DNA from: Scolanthus callimorphus
Lineage: Eukaryota > Cnidaria > Anthozoa > Actiniaria > Edwardsiidae
Reading direction: 5' to 3'
NCBI GenBank assembly: GCA_033964015.1
Contig: CM066912.1
Coordinates: 19,703,073-19,767,072, forward strand
Length of the DNA stretch: 64,000 bases
Part shown: positions 24,101 to 33,063 of the stretch, piece by piece
How positions within the stretch are numbered: the first letter of the stretch is position 1
How the letters are laid out: each line of letters opens with the position of its first letter
Position numbers and translations under genes: made by a program
Notes under the pieces: generated by a model
What the model saw: the letters and a program-made list of their open reading frames with translations, nothing else
Told to the model about the DNA's origin: nothing
Databases searched by the model: none

Positions 24101-27100
24101 TCTACTACTTCTATAGAAGTAGCTATATGTAGTCTCTTGTTTGTCTTCTAGGTCGAAGTCGAGGTAGAAGGCATGGACAAGGCTGGTAATTTCATTGGAT
24201 GGATGTTCGTTGATGACAGAAATCTCTCTGTTGCATTAGTAGAGGTGAGTATAGTTGTTGTACCTAGTCTAAGGCCTGGTTTCCATATAGTCTTAAGGCC
24301 ACCACACACGGGCCGATTTTTCGTCGCAAGACAACAAATCCTGACTGATCGGCTCGTGTGTGGTGACTCGCGACGAGCTTACGACAAAATATCGCGCTCC
24401 ACCACACACGAGCCGATTTTTGTCGGCGACGATTTGAAAATCAAACATGTTTGATACTAAGACGAGCGGACGAAAAATCTTGTCGTTAGCCCGTCGCGGG
24501 TCACCACACACGAGCCGATCAGTCAGGATTTTTTGTCCTGAGACGAAAAATCGGCCCGTGTGTGGCGGCGCGCGATAATCTTACGACAGAAAATCCTGTC
24601 GGAATCGGCCCGTGTGTGGCGGCCTTAATCTGTCGTATCTGTCACATCAGTCGACCGTGAAACAATAGAAATTGGAATTATTCTTTTGTTTCACGGTTGA
24701 CTGATACAACAGATAAGAGGCAATCCTTCTTGCAACTGGCAACGCAACGATGACGAATTAAAAAAAAAACATTGCAAGTTGCTGCGGGATGTCACACACT
24801 AGCAACATTTTTTTGCAACATGCAATACGCCCACAATAAAATTATAAAGTACAGTGGCTTATCCAAATAAAAACATGAAATGTGACTGTGCGCTGATTGG
24901 CTAATAAGAAGAAAACATTGCCTCGTGAGTTGCAGAGACATGTCACACGCAGCAATTTTGCTCGCAGTTTTACGAAAAGTAGAAATCAAATCCATTTTTT
25001 CTGCAACTCGCAACGCAACTTCACGCTACTTGGAGATACCAATCAGAGTTGAAAAGATTCTCCCACGGGGACTGATCGTGTCCCACAAACAGTATTTCAG
25101 GACTTCCGAAATCAGTCCGATTTGCAGCACTTTTTTGCCTTTTATGACAGTATAAACTGAGATGATCTGAAGATAAAGATATCTGGTAAACCTAAGTGGG
25201 ATCGGAGTATTTTTGGACTTTTTTTAAAGGAAAACCCTAGTTTGTTTGTGGGACATAACAACAGTAACTATGGCTTTGAATGACAGGTCGGAACTATGAA
25301 TTCGCAACGCAACAAAATTGCGTTGCGAGTTGCAAGAAAAAATGCCTTACTATCTAAATGGCACCCTAAGGCCCTGTGTCCGATGGGTGTGACAATGTTA
25401 TGATTGGTTTGTTGTGTTTATCTAATACGACAAGAAACTATGACTACATATCACTCAAGTCAGCCTTGTCACTGGCGTTCTGGCCGGGCTTCCTGTGGTT
25501 CATTGTGACGTTGTGACGTCACCGGGAACCCTCTCCTTAAGCGCCCGTGCACATGCAGCGGTTTACCTTATCACTTCATACAAGGAACGCCTGGGACAGG
25601 CTTCACTCACGTCACATTTAGACGGATCGAAATTCCATAAGATTCAGACGGATTGATTTCACTACTTTTATCGTCACCTCATTAACATAGACTTTATGGC
25701 TTAGAAAAATATTTGTTACGCCGATCAGATAGCAATCGCGCGCGACGTTACGACGGCCTGGGAACCGAGCCTACCGATCAGACAGGTCTTTGAGAAACAC
25801 TATAAATGGTATAAAATCGAATCAATAAATTGAAAAAGTGTCAGTATAATTTAATACAAACGTTTCGGGCATGGCCCTTCATCAGTGTATAAAAAGGCGG
25901 TATTCGCCATGCTAAAATCCTAACGGAAAAGCGCGCGCTAAATACAATAAGCGCGCGCGCTCTAGATGACACTTTTTCAATTTATTGATTCGATTTCATA
26001 CCATTTCTTTACAAGTGTCACACATCACCCGGAGTTTTAACTCTATCTCATTTTTCTTTGAGAAATACGCCCACTTCTCAGTAATCATAAGTGATCGGCG
26101 TAACACCTTTTAATTGTATGTTTCTGTTTTAGGCTGGGTTATCATCTATACATGGCACAGCAGAGAAATCTTCTTTCTATCATCAGCTACTCAGAGCAGA
26201 GGATGCCGCTAAAACACAAAAAATTAAGGTAAGCGAATCCCAACGCCTTAGCTAGTCCCACAGTACGCACCGAATGATGTATGAAAATGGAAGCAACCCA
26301 AACAAAGAAAGATTATTTAAATAGCACGTGTTCTGAAATGGAAAAATATTACACCCAAGCCGAGGAGGTCTATCAGGAGCCTCTAGTAGCATGCAAACCG
26401 GAAGTCCTAGATTCTAGGACATCTATATATGGTCATTCTCTCAACTGTTACTTAAAATTTCAAAATGATTTATAATAATTGGTTATCGGTAGGATGTTTA
26501 GCTCCGTGACGAGGAGCCAAGGCAAGTGCTATCCATGAGATGTCTCACGGACTCTTTCTTTTTCCTTTTCTCAGATATGGGCCAACTATGAAGAACCTAA
26601 GAATGTTGTAGTTGTCGAAGAAACTGAAAGAAAGTGTAACTACAAAAAGGTACTGTAACACTGCTTTGGCGTGTATGATTTCTTAAAAGTAATCTTAGTT
26701 AAATCTTTAAGTATATTTCAGCCTTTCGGGCTGCAATATAACAATACAGTTGATGTTCGCGGGCGTAAATATGTTTTGGGCCCGACTCAGGCTCTTTAGC
26801 CCGAGCGCAGCGAGAGCTCCTGGGAGCGAACTAGCGCGAAACGCATCATGGGAAGGGTGAAGAGCTTTCCCTTGATCCTTTGCGTCAACGAACCGTTCCC
26901 AAGATTCATTGCGCACTCGCTACTCTGTGCACGCTGTGCTAGGTTTCGCGTTGTGGCGACGTCTCTCCGTCCTACTAAATAGAGACGCCTATGGACGAGG
27001 CAGTACCCTGGTGACCAGAGGCTGAAACTCTGCCCTTTTGCGTTTGTGTTGTTTCTCGGGAAACTCAGAGCTAAGTCTCGCTGCGCTCGACCTTGCCTTA

Positions 27101-30100
27101 AATTTTCACGCTACGCTCGAAAATTTTAATTCTTTGGACCTCGAGCCTCTGGTTTCCAAGGTAACGAGGCAGGTACTTCAGTATAAAATTTTGATCGTAT
27201 TTATTCAAAAACTTCGAAGCCACAGAAACTCCAAGACACTCTACGCGTCTCGTTGCTGATAGTGTAACCCCTAGATATATAGCGACGGTTATCCCTAATG
27301 ATGAGGGGTAGTCCTTAGTTGTCCGATCTCTCGCAATGTCGAACATACCATTCCACGTGCACCCAAGCGGAACTAACGATATATTTCTACCCTTCACGCA
27401 GGTCGTAGTTACAGAAATTAAAGACAACCTTGCATTTTTCGCACAACACGTTGAAACAGGTAATTTAAAGTTCTTCAAAAAGTGCTCCAAATGAATGTGG
27501 TTCAATGTGGTTCAATGCGCAAAATTGTTCACGTAAACGTACCCTCAGTATGTAGCCCTTATTGGACTAGAGCTGTAAAACAATAACATTGCTTAGGTTT
27601 TGCGTTATTGTCGCGTTATCGGCGACACTGAAACATTCCGAGTAAATGACCGAGGAAAGTTATGACGAAAAAATACAAAGTGGCCGGAAACCATGAACAA
27701 TTCAGAGACTCGACAAAAAAGCTGTATCTTTTCAGATCAGCTGTTCAAACGCTCTGATGCAATGAATCTTGTAAACAAAGCAATGCATTATGGGAAGGGT
27801 TAGCCAGCATGCTGATTCTTGATCCTACGCGCGCAATGCATAATGGGACTAGAGCACTTGAATGTTTTCCCTATCTAACAAGGCGCTTGTGTAAAAGAAA
27901 TTGCTTGACAGAAAAAAAAATGTATTTTTACTGAATCAATGTATAATAAAACAATTATTGAATTCGTTTTTTTGTGATTTCCAGAATAAACAATGTCTCG
28001 CCAATGGAATCAGGCTCGGCCTCACGCCTCGCCTGATTCCACCTGTCTCGACATTGTTTATTCTGGAAATCACAAAAACCTCATCCAATAATTGCTTAAA
28101 ACGGAGAGTTTTTTCTCCGTTTATAAAATATCCGCGCCCATACGGACCGTATTTAAATCGTATTTGCCCGTCCACACGTATTCTTGGCTTGCACATGACG
28201 TCATTGGCGGCCATGTTGGTATACAGCAACAAAAGAAAGTTCATTTGTTGCTCTTTGTTCTGTACACCAACTTGGCCGCCGCGCTTTTGTGATTTTATTC
28301 CCATAGGAATGAGTTGCAACCCAAGAATACGCGAAAACGATTGCGAATACGCAAGACTTCGCCTATCTGCACGCGCGGGATGCGAGCACAGACGCCCCAA
28401 CTGGACCCTAACGTCATCGTATTTGAAAACCTCCGTTTTCGACCGTTTTTAAAAATCTTCAGTCTGGAGAGCGTCTCTGAAAACGTGTGGACGGGAGGTG
28501 CAAACGGAGAAAAAATCTCCGTTTTGGAAAATACCCGGATACCTGAGGACGGGGTCTTATAATCTTATTCACTTTTTTTCGTTCCCAGGTCCCCAACTTG
28601 AGCAACTTATGTCAGATCTTAACGCAGAACTCAACACCAGTCCCCCTCTGCCAGGCTCATTCACAGCCAGGAAAGGCGAAATGTGTGCAGCCCGGTTCAG
28701 TGCTGACAGTAGCTGGTATGCCATTTGACAGACACTTACACTTGCAAATTTATGTTGCATTTGCTGCGGCGATTTTTATCGCGCGAGTTGTAATTCCAAC
28801 TCTTGTGTAAACGATATGCAAATCCGGTTCGCATCAAGTTGCAAAGAGTTTCGAACATTTTGAAATCTCCGCGACACGCGATAAAAATCGCGGCAGATCG
28901 CGCCGAGTTGCACCTAGTTTACATGAGTGATTTTGAGTTGACGCGTACGTGCGAGAAAAGTCGCCGCGACTCTCGCGACAAAAATTGTAGCAACAATTGC
29001 AGGTGTAAAAGGGCCCTTTAACGGGGGGTGCCAACCCTAAGAACGTCTGCTTCGGTAGTCTTCATAAAAGCGGGAGGCTTATGACTATGTTCGGGAGTTT
29101 TGATAAAGGAAAAGTTACTTTTATGAGTCGAGAAAAACCAAATGAAAGAAAATCCTGCAATCTAGCTGGCGCTTGTACTGTATATATGACTCACTCAAAA
29201 TGAAGTGTTTGCGGCAGTTCCTGAAATATAGGGAATTTTTTAAAAAGTTTGAAAAAAGTAACCTGTTGCTTAAAACAATGAACCTAAACTGTTCGAACAG
29301 CCGCCCTAAGGGTTGTCATAGTCCCCTTCATTCCTACTGGAGCATCCACTAGTTTTCTCCAGCAAACTGTTCTCCATGATTTAGATTTTCGATTTTCATT
29401 TCGTCCCCGTAAGTCCGTGTCAATATTCCGTGTGTTAAAATCTCTTTCTAGTCCACCGGGACCGCGAAGGTTTTACTTTTGCGATGGTTTCTGTAACCAG
29501 CTTGGATCCAATCGGTGTCCACTCAAGTGCGCCAATTAGCCCATTTGACAGAGAGAGAACATTAGCACCAAAGACATCACCTGTAACAATAACAAACCCA
29601 AATGACAGCTAAAACCGTTGCATCACGACCCACGTTTTCAAAACCATTAAATTATGTTTTGAATTTTGACTTTGCTGTTCCGCCAATCAAACTATCTGAG
29701 CCAATGAAACTCTTATCGTGTTTCGCCTAGTGCAGTCAATACAACTGGCTTTCCTTTAAACTAAAACCAGACAACGTCGCGACGGAAAGCCAGGCGACTG
29801 CACTATTAGCGAAACAGGGCACGAATCTGATTGGCTCATAAGATTTGACTGGCGGAACAGCAAAGCCAAAAACAGAGCCTCTCGGTCATGCTGACTCAGA
29901 GGCTCTGGACGCAGACGAAACCGGATGTCCTAGTATCTAGGACATCCGGTTTTCCATTTATGGTGACCGTCTTTTTCGGTTAGGAAAATTTCAAAATGGC
30001 AGGCGGGAATATCGACCAATCAGAATCGGCTACGATTGTCTGCCGCCAGAGCCTACGACAAACAACAACAGTGGAGTAGCCTATGGGAACGAGATTGAGC

Positions 30101-33056
30101 AAAAAACAAATCGATGTTTTGAAAACGCGGGTCGCGAGTCGCATAAAGCTTGCAAAATCTTGCCCATTGTCCATATCTTATACCCCCTAACTGGTTACTG
30201 TGTTTGTGGGTTTCGCTTGTGGACAACATAAACTGTACTCGTCTGTTAACCAACTGTGCAATCCCGTAACAAGGTGTTAACAGCGGGTCAACATCAAATT
30301 AGAAACCATTAGGTCGGACTTAGGTCGCTTTCCAAACCCCAAACCCCAAATTCTCAAGTCCCTTTTTACACTTCATGTACCACTAATCCCAGAATCCTTT
30401 GTAGTTCCTTTTGTTTGCCTCATTAACACCATTATCTTGCAGCTCCCAAGGGGAGCTCAAACTTTTGAATAACAAAACGATTTCGAAGAGGATTCTGGTA
30501 GCAGTGGTATCAAAACGTCATAAGGGGAATTGTGAATTGTAAATACTGGGAATTCGGCATGCTACATAAGTTCTGTCTTCAGTTTGCCCCCGGGTACTCT
30601 AGAACTTCGTTTTACTCAGTTTCCGTGAAGTGTTTACGTCCTGATCTTTTAGCAGCAATGCAGTTTGTGTGACCAAATGACATCTGTTTTCCTGTCAAGT
30701 ATTATTAGTCATGTTTTCTTGTTTCCGTTTGTCCAGGTACAGAGCCAAAGTCGAGGCCGTCAAATCTCCAAATGAAGTCAGTGTGTTTTATGTTGACTAT
30801 GGAAATGTAAGTAGAGAATGCAGCAAGATAGATGTAGGATCGGGAGCCCTTGATTTTGCATTCTTACGCAAACAGACGGCCCACGCAGGATCAGCGGAAG
30901 CGAAATTGTGTCCAGGAGGCACTCACGAAGAATAATTTCTTGTCGTTCTTGTTTTCAGCGCGAGGTATTACCCGTCACAAGATTGTGCCCTCTACCAGCT
31001 GCATTTATCACGTGAGTATATTAGGCTCCTGATTGGTTCGTTTACGCCCTCACGTGAGTATCACGTGAATATTTTACGTTATCGCTAATTGGTTCGTTGT
31101 GTAGTATCACACAAGTTTGTTATTCATGAGTCACGTGCGTATCACGTGCACTTTGTGTGATGTACCGCCTTCATTGGTAAGAGGAGCAGCATCACGTGGG
31201 TTCATAGTATATCGTTCAGTCTTCCATCAGAGATGATCACATGAACATTATAAGATATCCTTGTCTATATATATTTGATTTCAGGTTTCCAGTTCAAGCT
31301 AAAGAATTCACGCTGGCATTTGTTGAACTTCCCAAGGATGTAAGTATTGCGGCCAAAATCGCCAAAGTCATAGCACGAAAATCACTTAAAATATGAATAG
31401 AAAAAAAGAAAAGAAAGGGGAAGAAGACAGATGTTCTCTTTTGATAGCCTGAATTCCAGCGCTTTACAGCCAAATTCGTTGCAGAACGATGATCCAAAAT
31501 CTAAGGAGTCCGTGTTCGTTTTAGCTAACGGTGTTTACATCTCGTTGCCACCCAATTCAGATCATGTGATGATTCCTTTGGGTGGATACTTTTGTTAGTT
31601 CTGCACATACACTCGTGCACTCAATCGAGTGAGAACAATTTGACAATTGTAACCACCCAAAGGAATCATCACATGATCTGAATTGGATGACAACAAGATG
31701 TAAACACCGTTAGCCGATTTTGTTGGATGTAGTAAAACTCCACACTCCTTTATAGCCTGACGCGGAACTGGACGCCCAAGAAGCATTCGCCAAGAAAATC
31801 ATCAACCAACAGTTCCTGATGAACACAGAGTTCAAACTACAGGGGCAGGAATTTGTTACCATGGTAACGGAGAGCCGCGATGACGTGGGCAAATCCCTGG
31901 TCTCTGATGGGCTGGTAATTGTGGAAAAGAGAAAAGAGAAAAGGCTACAGAAAATGATGGAGGATTACAAGAGGGCCCAAGAGACCGCTCGATCATCTAG
32001 GGTGAGTATGATCCCCTTTGCGCATGTTCATTCACTTCATTCACACTAAATAAACGGTAGTTGTCTTTTAGAACAGCACTAGACCAACTTCGATAAATTA
32101 ATATTCGAAGGCTCAGGGGAATAAATCAAAAGAAACACGTACTATTTTTGTTTTATTCCCATGACACTCGTATTCAAGTTGGAGTTTTTATACACCTAAT
32201 TCAGAAAAGGTTGCTTTGGTCATTGGTCTTTGGGGGCTGTTCTCGAAAAGCCTTAGCTTCCAAGGGCTCCCTCGCCACATTTTTTTATAACCTTCCCTTT
32301 TTCATTTCCTTATTTCATTTTTTTTCTTTTTGTTTTACAATGATATGTAAGTGAAAATAATGATAAAAATCTGTAAAAATGTGGCGGAAATAAATTGAAT
32401 TGAATTGAATTGAAGTCATTCAGCGCCTTTTATTTCGTGGTCACTGAAGCAAAGAATTCCTTTGTTTTGCGCTATCAGTAATTGAAAGACCAAAGACCAA
32501 AGCAACCTTTTTGGAAATAGGTACAAGTATAGAAAAGTGGTCTATTGTCTTCTGGAATCTTCTGGAGTATTCTGGAGCTCCCTATCTCTATTGAAATTCA
32601 ATCGAGCCAGGCTACTAAGTCTAAAGTAACATGGCGACTGCCAACCTCGTTCCCAAGGTATTCTGATCATTTTCAGAAGACCCTCGGTGCAACTGGTATC
32701 ACGTGAATCCGGGAGACCACAGGATAACCGATATTGAAAAAGACCAAAACAAAATCGTACCCACTCAATTTCCACAGGGGGTGTACAGGAGACTGGAATT
32801 TCCACAGTGGTAGAGCAATTTTTGAATTTTTGGAGTTCCTCGATAGAGGGGTACGGCTACTTTTTGGAACAGCCCTTTGCTGAATGCTATCGTAATCAGT
32901 TCAATATATTCCAGAATAAAACCAGAATAAAAGCGCAAATTCTTTCAAAGCTACACATTTTCTCAATCGTATCTTCCTTTTTTTCAGTTGAACATTTGGC
33001 GCTACGGAGACTTCACCGATGACGACGCTCGCGAGTTTGGATACCCCAACAACTAA
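6136..33056 (+). CDS. SND1: Tudor-SN (staphylococcal nuclease domain-containing protein 1), complete, 28 exons
   Basis: Exons: 6136-6180, 6313-6462, 8935-9058, 10165-10249, 10710-10788, 11468-11543, 11882-11973, 12809-12865, 13418-13475, 13564-13604, 14704-14810, 15264-15354, 15838-15929, 16444-16567, 18769-19035, 19206-19274, 20020-20092, 23227-23348, 24152-24244, 26133-26228, 26575-26649, 27402-27459, 28589-28715, 30737-30806, 30959-31011, 31285-31339, 31756-32001, 32988-33056. All junctions are GT-AG, phases agree, and the product is 897 aa (human 910). Four SN-like folds (about 8-160, 185-320, 335-490, 515-655) precede a Tudor domain (WYRAKVEAV...VFYVDYGN, 734-757) set in a split fifth SN fold. 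Family knowledge: cytoplasmic RNA-binding protein and RISC-associated nuclease that binds methylarginine partners. Conserved stretches include [28 protein letters not shown] and [18 protein letters not shown]; the C-terminus is NIWRYGDF...EFGYPNN. The start AAAATGG is a good context. Confidence 0.97.
6463..8470. other. SND1 intron 2, no recognisable element
   Basis: AT-rich intron sequence. A short run of near-repeated words (AATCAATCAAAC, CAATCAAACTCA) lies at 7287-7380. No ORF, RNA gene or clear inverted repeat was seen. Confidence 0.4.
8471..8669 (-). mobile_element. AGGGACGTCAAC-family MITE, copy 2
   Basis: It begins AGGGATGTCAAACCC and ends GAGAGTTGAGGTCCCT. Internal words GGAGAAATACAGTA and AAAAATCTTGAGACTC match the minus orientation of copy 1. 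It lies in SND1 intron 2 and is more diverged than copies 4 and 6. Confidence 0.7.
9141..9414 (+). mobile_element. TTACTGTGCGACTACGTC-family MITE, copy 1
   Basis: About 274 bp. The left end TTACTGTGCAAACTATGCC is followed by AACCCGGCCATGCCGTAAA; the right end is AAAATGGCCCAGTTGACG then TAGTCGCACAGTAA. It matches the 47925-48199 copy along its whole length in the same orientation, including TTTAATACCTGCAATA and TTTGTTCTGTACTCGCTTTC. It sits in SND1 intron 3. Confidence 0.78.
9498..9644 (+). mobile_element. AGGGACGTCAAC-family MITE, copy 3 (left end missing)
   Basis: Starts at TTTTGCCTGGAGTCTCAAG and ends CCTGAGGTTGATGTCCTT. The left terminal repeat is absent. It lies in SND1 intron 3, right after the 9141-9414 element. 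Confidence 0.65.
9775..9950 (-). mobile_element. AGGGACGTCAAC-family MITE, copy 4 (best ends)
   Basis: 176 bp with clean terminal inverted repeats: AGGGACGTCAACCCC at the left, and GGGAGAGTTGACGTCCCT at the right. Of the six copies it best defines the family termini. It lies in SND1 intron 3. Confidence 0.8.
11246..11312. mobile_element. Fragment of the TGTGTGGTTCC-family element
   Basis: It contains TTCCAGAAAATATCCATACC, the terminal word of the family at 46683-46822, followed by a degraded AATTCAAGAGGGTGGG. It lies in SND1 intron 5. Confidence 0.5.
11576..11786 (-). mobile_element. AGGGACGTCAAC-family MITE, copy 5
   Basis: It begins AGGGTTGTCAACCCTTGAAC and ends AGGAGAGTTGACATTCCT, with internal GGGAGAAATACAGTAAATAA and CTTGAGACTCACAGCAAAAC. 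It resembles copy 2 more than copy 4, so at least two subfamilies are present. It lies in SND1 intron 6. Confidence 0.7.
13635..13806 (+). mobile_element. AGGGACGTCAAC-family MITE, copy 6
   Basis: Orientation as copy 1: CATCAACTCTCTCGGTTTTG at the left and AATCCTGGGGTTGACGTGTC at the right. It retains TTTCTCCCGGGATAATTTCACG and CGCCATTTCAAGGCAGGCTC-type interior. It lies in SND1 intron 10. Confidence 0.75.
14085..14260 (-). mobile_element. Hairpin MITE family (AATTCAATAATTGTT), copy 1
   Basis: It shares GAATTCAATAATTGTTCTAT, TATACATACATGGATTCAGT and GGCGAGACATTCTTTATT, in opposite orientation, with the 27905-28080 element. A shorter relative (GAATTCAATAATTGTTTTTTA) lies near 60440. It is in SND1 intron 10. 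Confidence 0.6.
15372..15537. mobile_element. AGAGCAGATTTCGTAYGACTGTG-family MITE, copy 1
   Basis: Its right end is GGCACTTTTCACAGTAATACG then AATTCTGCTCTA. The centre carries GCGCGGTCGCGGTCGCGGCAC and GGCCTGCTGCGTACATACGG. It is homologous over its length to 56754-56922. It lies in SND1 intron 12. The left end is diverged. Confidence 0.65.
15930..16443 (+). other. SND1 intron 13: candidate U12-type intron
   Basis: The donor reads AAG|GTATCCTAG, matching the minor-spliceosome GTATCCTT consensus at seven of eight positions and unlike the other SND1 donors here, which are mostly GTRAGT/GTAATA type. A CTTGAAC word, a partial match to the U12 branch site CCTTAAC, ends 19 nt before the acceptor AG. 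The intron is phase 2. The call rests on these two signals only. Confidence 0.45.
15947..16180. mobile_element. TAGAGCGGTTTTCACATGAC-family element, truncated
   Basis: Its left end TAGAGCGGTTTTCAGATGACC equals the terminal repeat of the complete 37930-38170 element. The interior (CAATTGTGTAAGCCTGAATTGG and CTGATTGGCTGGGC words) is similar. The right end is not clear. It sits inside SND1 intron 13. Confidence 0.5.
16771..17103 (+). mobile_element. MITE with internal palindrome (CGGGAAACAGCGAGTTTTG), copy 1
   Basis: It runs from TATATAGCTCGTGTTTATTCG to CAGTCATTAAGTGTATAATA. The core is a long hairpin: GAAACAGCGAGTTTTGTTTCC-type arms and AATCTCGATGTTTCCC arms meet at CTCGACTTCGTCTCGG. The 60221-60372 segment is a shortened copy in inverse orientation. 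It lies in SND1 intron 14. Confidence 0.7.
17127..17345. mobile_element. CAATCTCGTACCCAGAGCC-family MITE
   Basis: Terminal inverted repeats of about 50 bp: CAATCTCGTACCCAGAGCCC at the left, and GGGCTCTGGGTACGAGATTG at the right. The arms continue through GTCATCTTTGGCCAGCGGCA. Imperfect A/C-rich sequence (about AAAAACA) flanks both sides. It lies in SND1 intron 14, only about 24 bp after the preceding element. Confidence 0.8.
18007..18190. mobile_element. CATGTAATCACATGGG hairpin element, copy 1
   Basis: Near-perfect self-complementary element. The left arm ACATGTAATCACATGGGTTC, CTCGTAAAATTAGGGATTA, TTTTCAATTTTTTC pairs with the right arm ending CCCATGCGATTACCTATA. Confidence 0.75.
18320..18478. 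mobile_element. CATGTAATCACATGGG hairpin element, copy 2
   Basis: Second copy in the same orientation, about 130 bp after the first, with a shorter loop (CAAATTTTGG). The pair may come from a local duplication or two insertions. Confidence 0.75.
19491..19564 (-). repeat. tRNA-derived SINE head / tRNA pseudogene
   Basis: On the minus strand it begins GGCATCTATAGCTCAGTTGG, carrying an A-box-like TAGCTCAGTTGGTAGAGC, and includes a decayed B box (GAATTTGATTCCC). A full cloverleaf does not form, so a functional tRNA is unlikely. It lies in SND1 intron 16. Confidence 0.6.
19633..19961. repeat. 37-bp perfect direct repeats bracketing the tRNA-like unit
   Basis: The word beginning GCTACGCGGCCACAGGCTTG and ending CATCTACATAT occurs identically at 19633-19669 and 19925-19961. 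The 255 bp between them hold the tRNA-like segment. The first copy is also part of a small palindrome (CAAGCCTGTGGC...GCCACAGGCTTG). Confidence 0.75.
19726..19801 (+). repeat. tRNA-like SINE head / tRNA pseudogene with T-run terminator
   Basis: 76 bp carrying an intact A box (TAGCTCAGCTGGTTAGAGC) and B box (GGGTTCGAATCCC), followed within about 5 bp by a TTTTTTT run typical of Pol III termination. The D and T arms pair. The acceptor stem and anticodon stem have mismatches, and the position before the anticodon is not T, so it is not a clean tRNA gene. Its flanks are 37-bp direct repeats (19633-19669 and 19925-19961). Confidence 0.65.
20285..22258. mobile_element. CATTCTCGTACC MITE, split by a foldback element, with 9-bp TSD
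   Basis: The ends are CATTCTCGTACCCAGAGCTC and GAGCTCTAGGTTCGAGAATG. It is flanked by a perfect 9-bp duplication GCGGCCACT (20276-20284 and 22259-22267). Without the foldback at 20493-22149 it would be about 317 bp. A 221-bp member of the family is at 57662-57882. Confidence 0.75.
20493..22149. mobile_element. Long foldback element, about 0.8-kb arms
   Basis: Two nearly identical arms of about 800 bp, inverted around a small centre near 21300-21380. The ends read TTAAGGTGGCTCCCGAGT and ACTCGGGAGCCACCTTAA, so TTAA lies at both outer edges. Differences between arms are scattered single bases and small indels. No long ORF is present. The TTAA edges fit TTAA-targeting families (piggyBac or Kolobok type), but no transposase is here. 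Confidence 0.88.
22567..22874. mobile_element. TACAGCTAAAAC MITE, copy 1
   Basis: Inverted ends TACAGCTAAAACCGCTGCAT and ATGCAACGATTTTAGCTGTA, with arms extending through GCGACCCACGTTT and GACTTTGCTGTTCCGCCAATC. The centre is TAAAACCAGACAACGTC. A second, interrupted copy is at 29606-30148. It is nested in the outer element of SND1 intron 17. Confidence 0.82.
23108..23240 (+). repeat. Degenerate tandem of an acceptor-like motif overlapping SND1 exon 18
   Basis: ATTGACATGTGTCACC, TTGGCAGTGTCAGTTATC, GATTGACAGGTGCCAGTTATCC and GATTGACAGGTATTAGTTGTCC follow one another at roughly 25-60 bp spacing. The last copy contains the true acceptor (AG at 23225-23226), so upstream copies look like decoy splice acceptors. 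Confidence 0.6.
23835..24003. mobile_element. TAAAGGCCCATTTACAC MITE
   Basis: It starts TAAAGGCCCATTTACACGCT and ends at an inverse-like GGCGCGTGTAAACCAGCC. The interior repeats AATCGGGCCCGACAA words in both orientations. It lies in SND1 intron 18. Confidence 0.6.
24293..24628. mobile_element. TTAAGGCCACCACACACGGG MITE
   Basis: 336 bp ending in inverted repeats TTAAGGCCACCACACACGGG and CCCGTGTGTGGCGGCCTTAA, with TTAA at both edges. The CCACACACGAGCCGAT word recurs internally in both orientations, giving sub-terminal repeats. It lies in SND1 intron 19. Confidence 0.8.
24700..25352. mobile_element. GCAACTCGCAACGCAA repeat region (relative of 17576-18572)
   Basis: Starts near AGGCAATCCTTCTTGCAACT and ends at GTTGCGAGTTGCAAGAAAAA then ATGCCTT. 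GCAACGCAAC and GTCACACNCAGCAAT words in both orientations match the element in intron 14. Boundaries are approximate. It lies in SND1 intron 19. Confidence 0.5.
25800..26010. repeat. Inverted repeat around GCGCGCGC core in SND1 intron 19
   Basis: AAATGGTATAAAATCGAATC, AATAAATTGAAAAAGTGTCA at the left is answered by TGACACTTTTTCAATTTATT, GATTCGATTTCATACCATTT at the right. The inside carries AAGCGCGCGC runs. It is likely another small inverted-repeat element, roughly 190 bp. Confidence 0.6.
27905..28082 (+). mobile_element. Hairpin MITE family (AATTCAATAATTGTT), copy 2
   Basis: The right half is a strong hairpin: CCAGAATAAACAATGTCTCG pairs with CGACATTGTTTATTCTGGAA around GGCTCGGCCTCACGCCTCGCC. 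The left part matches the 14085-14260 copy in reverse. It lies in SND1 intron 22. Confidence 0.65.
28100..28556. mobile_element. Kolobok-like non-autonomous element (CCGTCCACACG words)
   Basis: Opposed segments GAGTTTTTTCTCCGTTTATA then AAATATCCGCG at the left, and CGGAGAAAAAATCTCCGTTT then TGGAAAATACCCGG at the right, with CCGTCCACACGTATT / AACGTGTGGACGG sub-terminal pairs. The fragment at 45791-45900 carries similar CCCCGTCCACAC and CGTTTTCAAA words. It lies in SND1 intron 22. Confidence 0.5.
28726..29024. mobile_element. MITE ending in GGTGTAAAAGGGCCC
   Basis: The left end is weak (GACAGACACTTACACTTGCA); the right end is TTGCAGGTGTAAAAGGGCCC then TTTAA. Internal CGATTTTTATCGCGCGAGTT and CGATAAAAATCGCGGC are inverted. 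It lies in SND1 intron 23 right after exon 23. Confidence 0.5.
29606..30148. mobile_element. TACAGCTAAAAC MITE, copy 2, split by another insertion
   Basis: It starts CAGCTAAAACCGTTGCATCA and resumes at AAACAAATCGATGTTTTGAA, ending CGCGGGTCGCGAGTCGC. Between 29872 and 30100 it is interrupted by an unrelated inverted-repeat element (CAGAGCCTC... to ...GGGAACGAGATTG). Compared with 22567-22874 the flanking halves join exactly. It lies in SND1 intron 23. Confidence 0.75.
29872..30100. mobile_element. Inserted CAGAGCCT element with ACCGGATGTCCTAG palindrome
   Basis: It carries the perfect palindromic core ACCGGATGTCCTAG...CTAGGACATCCGGT (around 29923-29952) and the word CAGAGCCTACGACAAACAAC shared with 58207-58269. 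The 26395-26470 segment (AACCGGAAGTCCTAGATTCT, AGGACATCTATATATGG) is a diverged relative. Confidence 0.6.
31524..31714. mobile_element. GCTAACGGTGTTTACATC inverted-repeat MITE
   Basis: 191 bp with arms of about 70 bp: GCTAACGGTGTTTACATCTC and GATGTAAACACCGTTAGC at the ends, continuing through ATTCAGATCATGTGATGATT and its inverse. The loop holds GCACTCAATCGAGTGAGAAC. It lies in SND1 intron 26. Confidence 0.82.
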
Positions 33057-33063
33057 GTGACGC

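Noticed and set aside
27901..28452. Overlapping frames of 183 and 154 codons on opposite strands
   Set aside because: Both run through inverted-repeat elements in SND1 intron 22 and show no domain; they mirror each other because of the palindromes.
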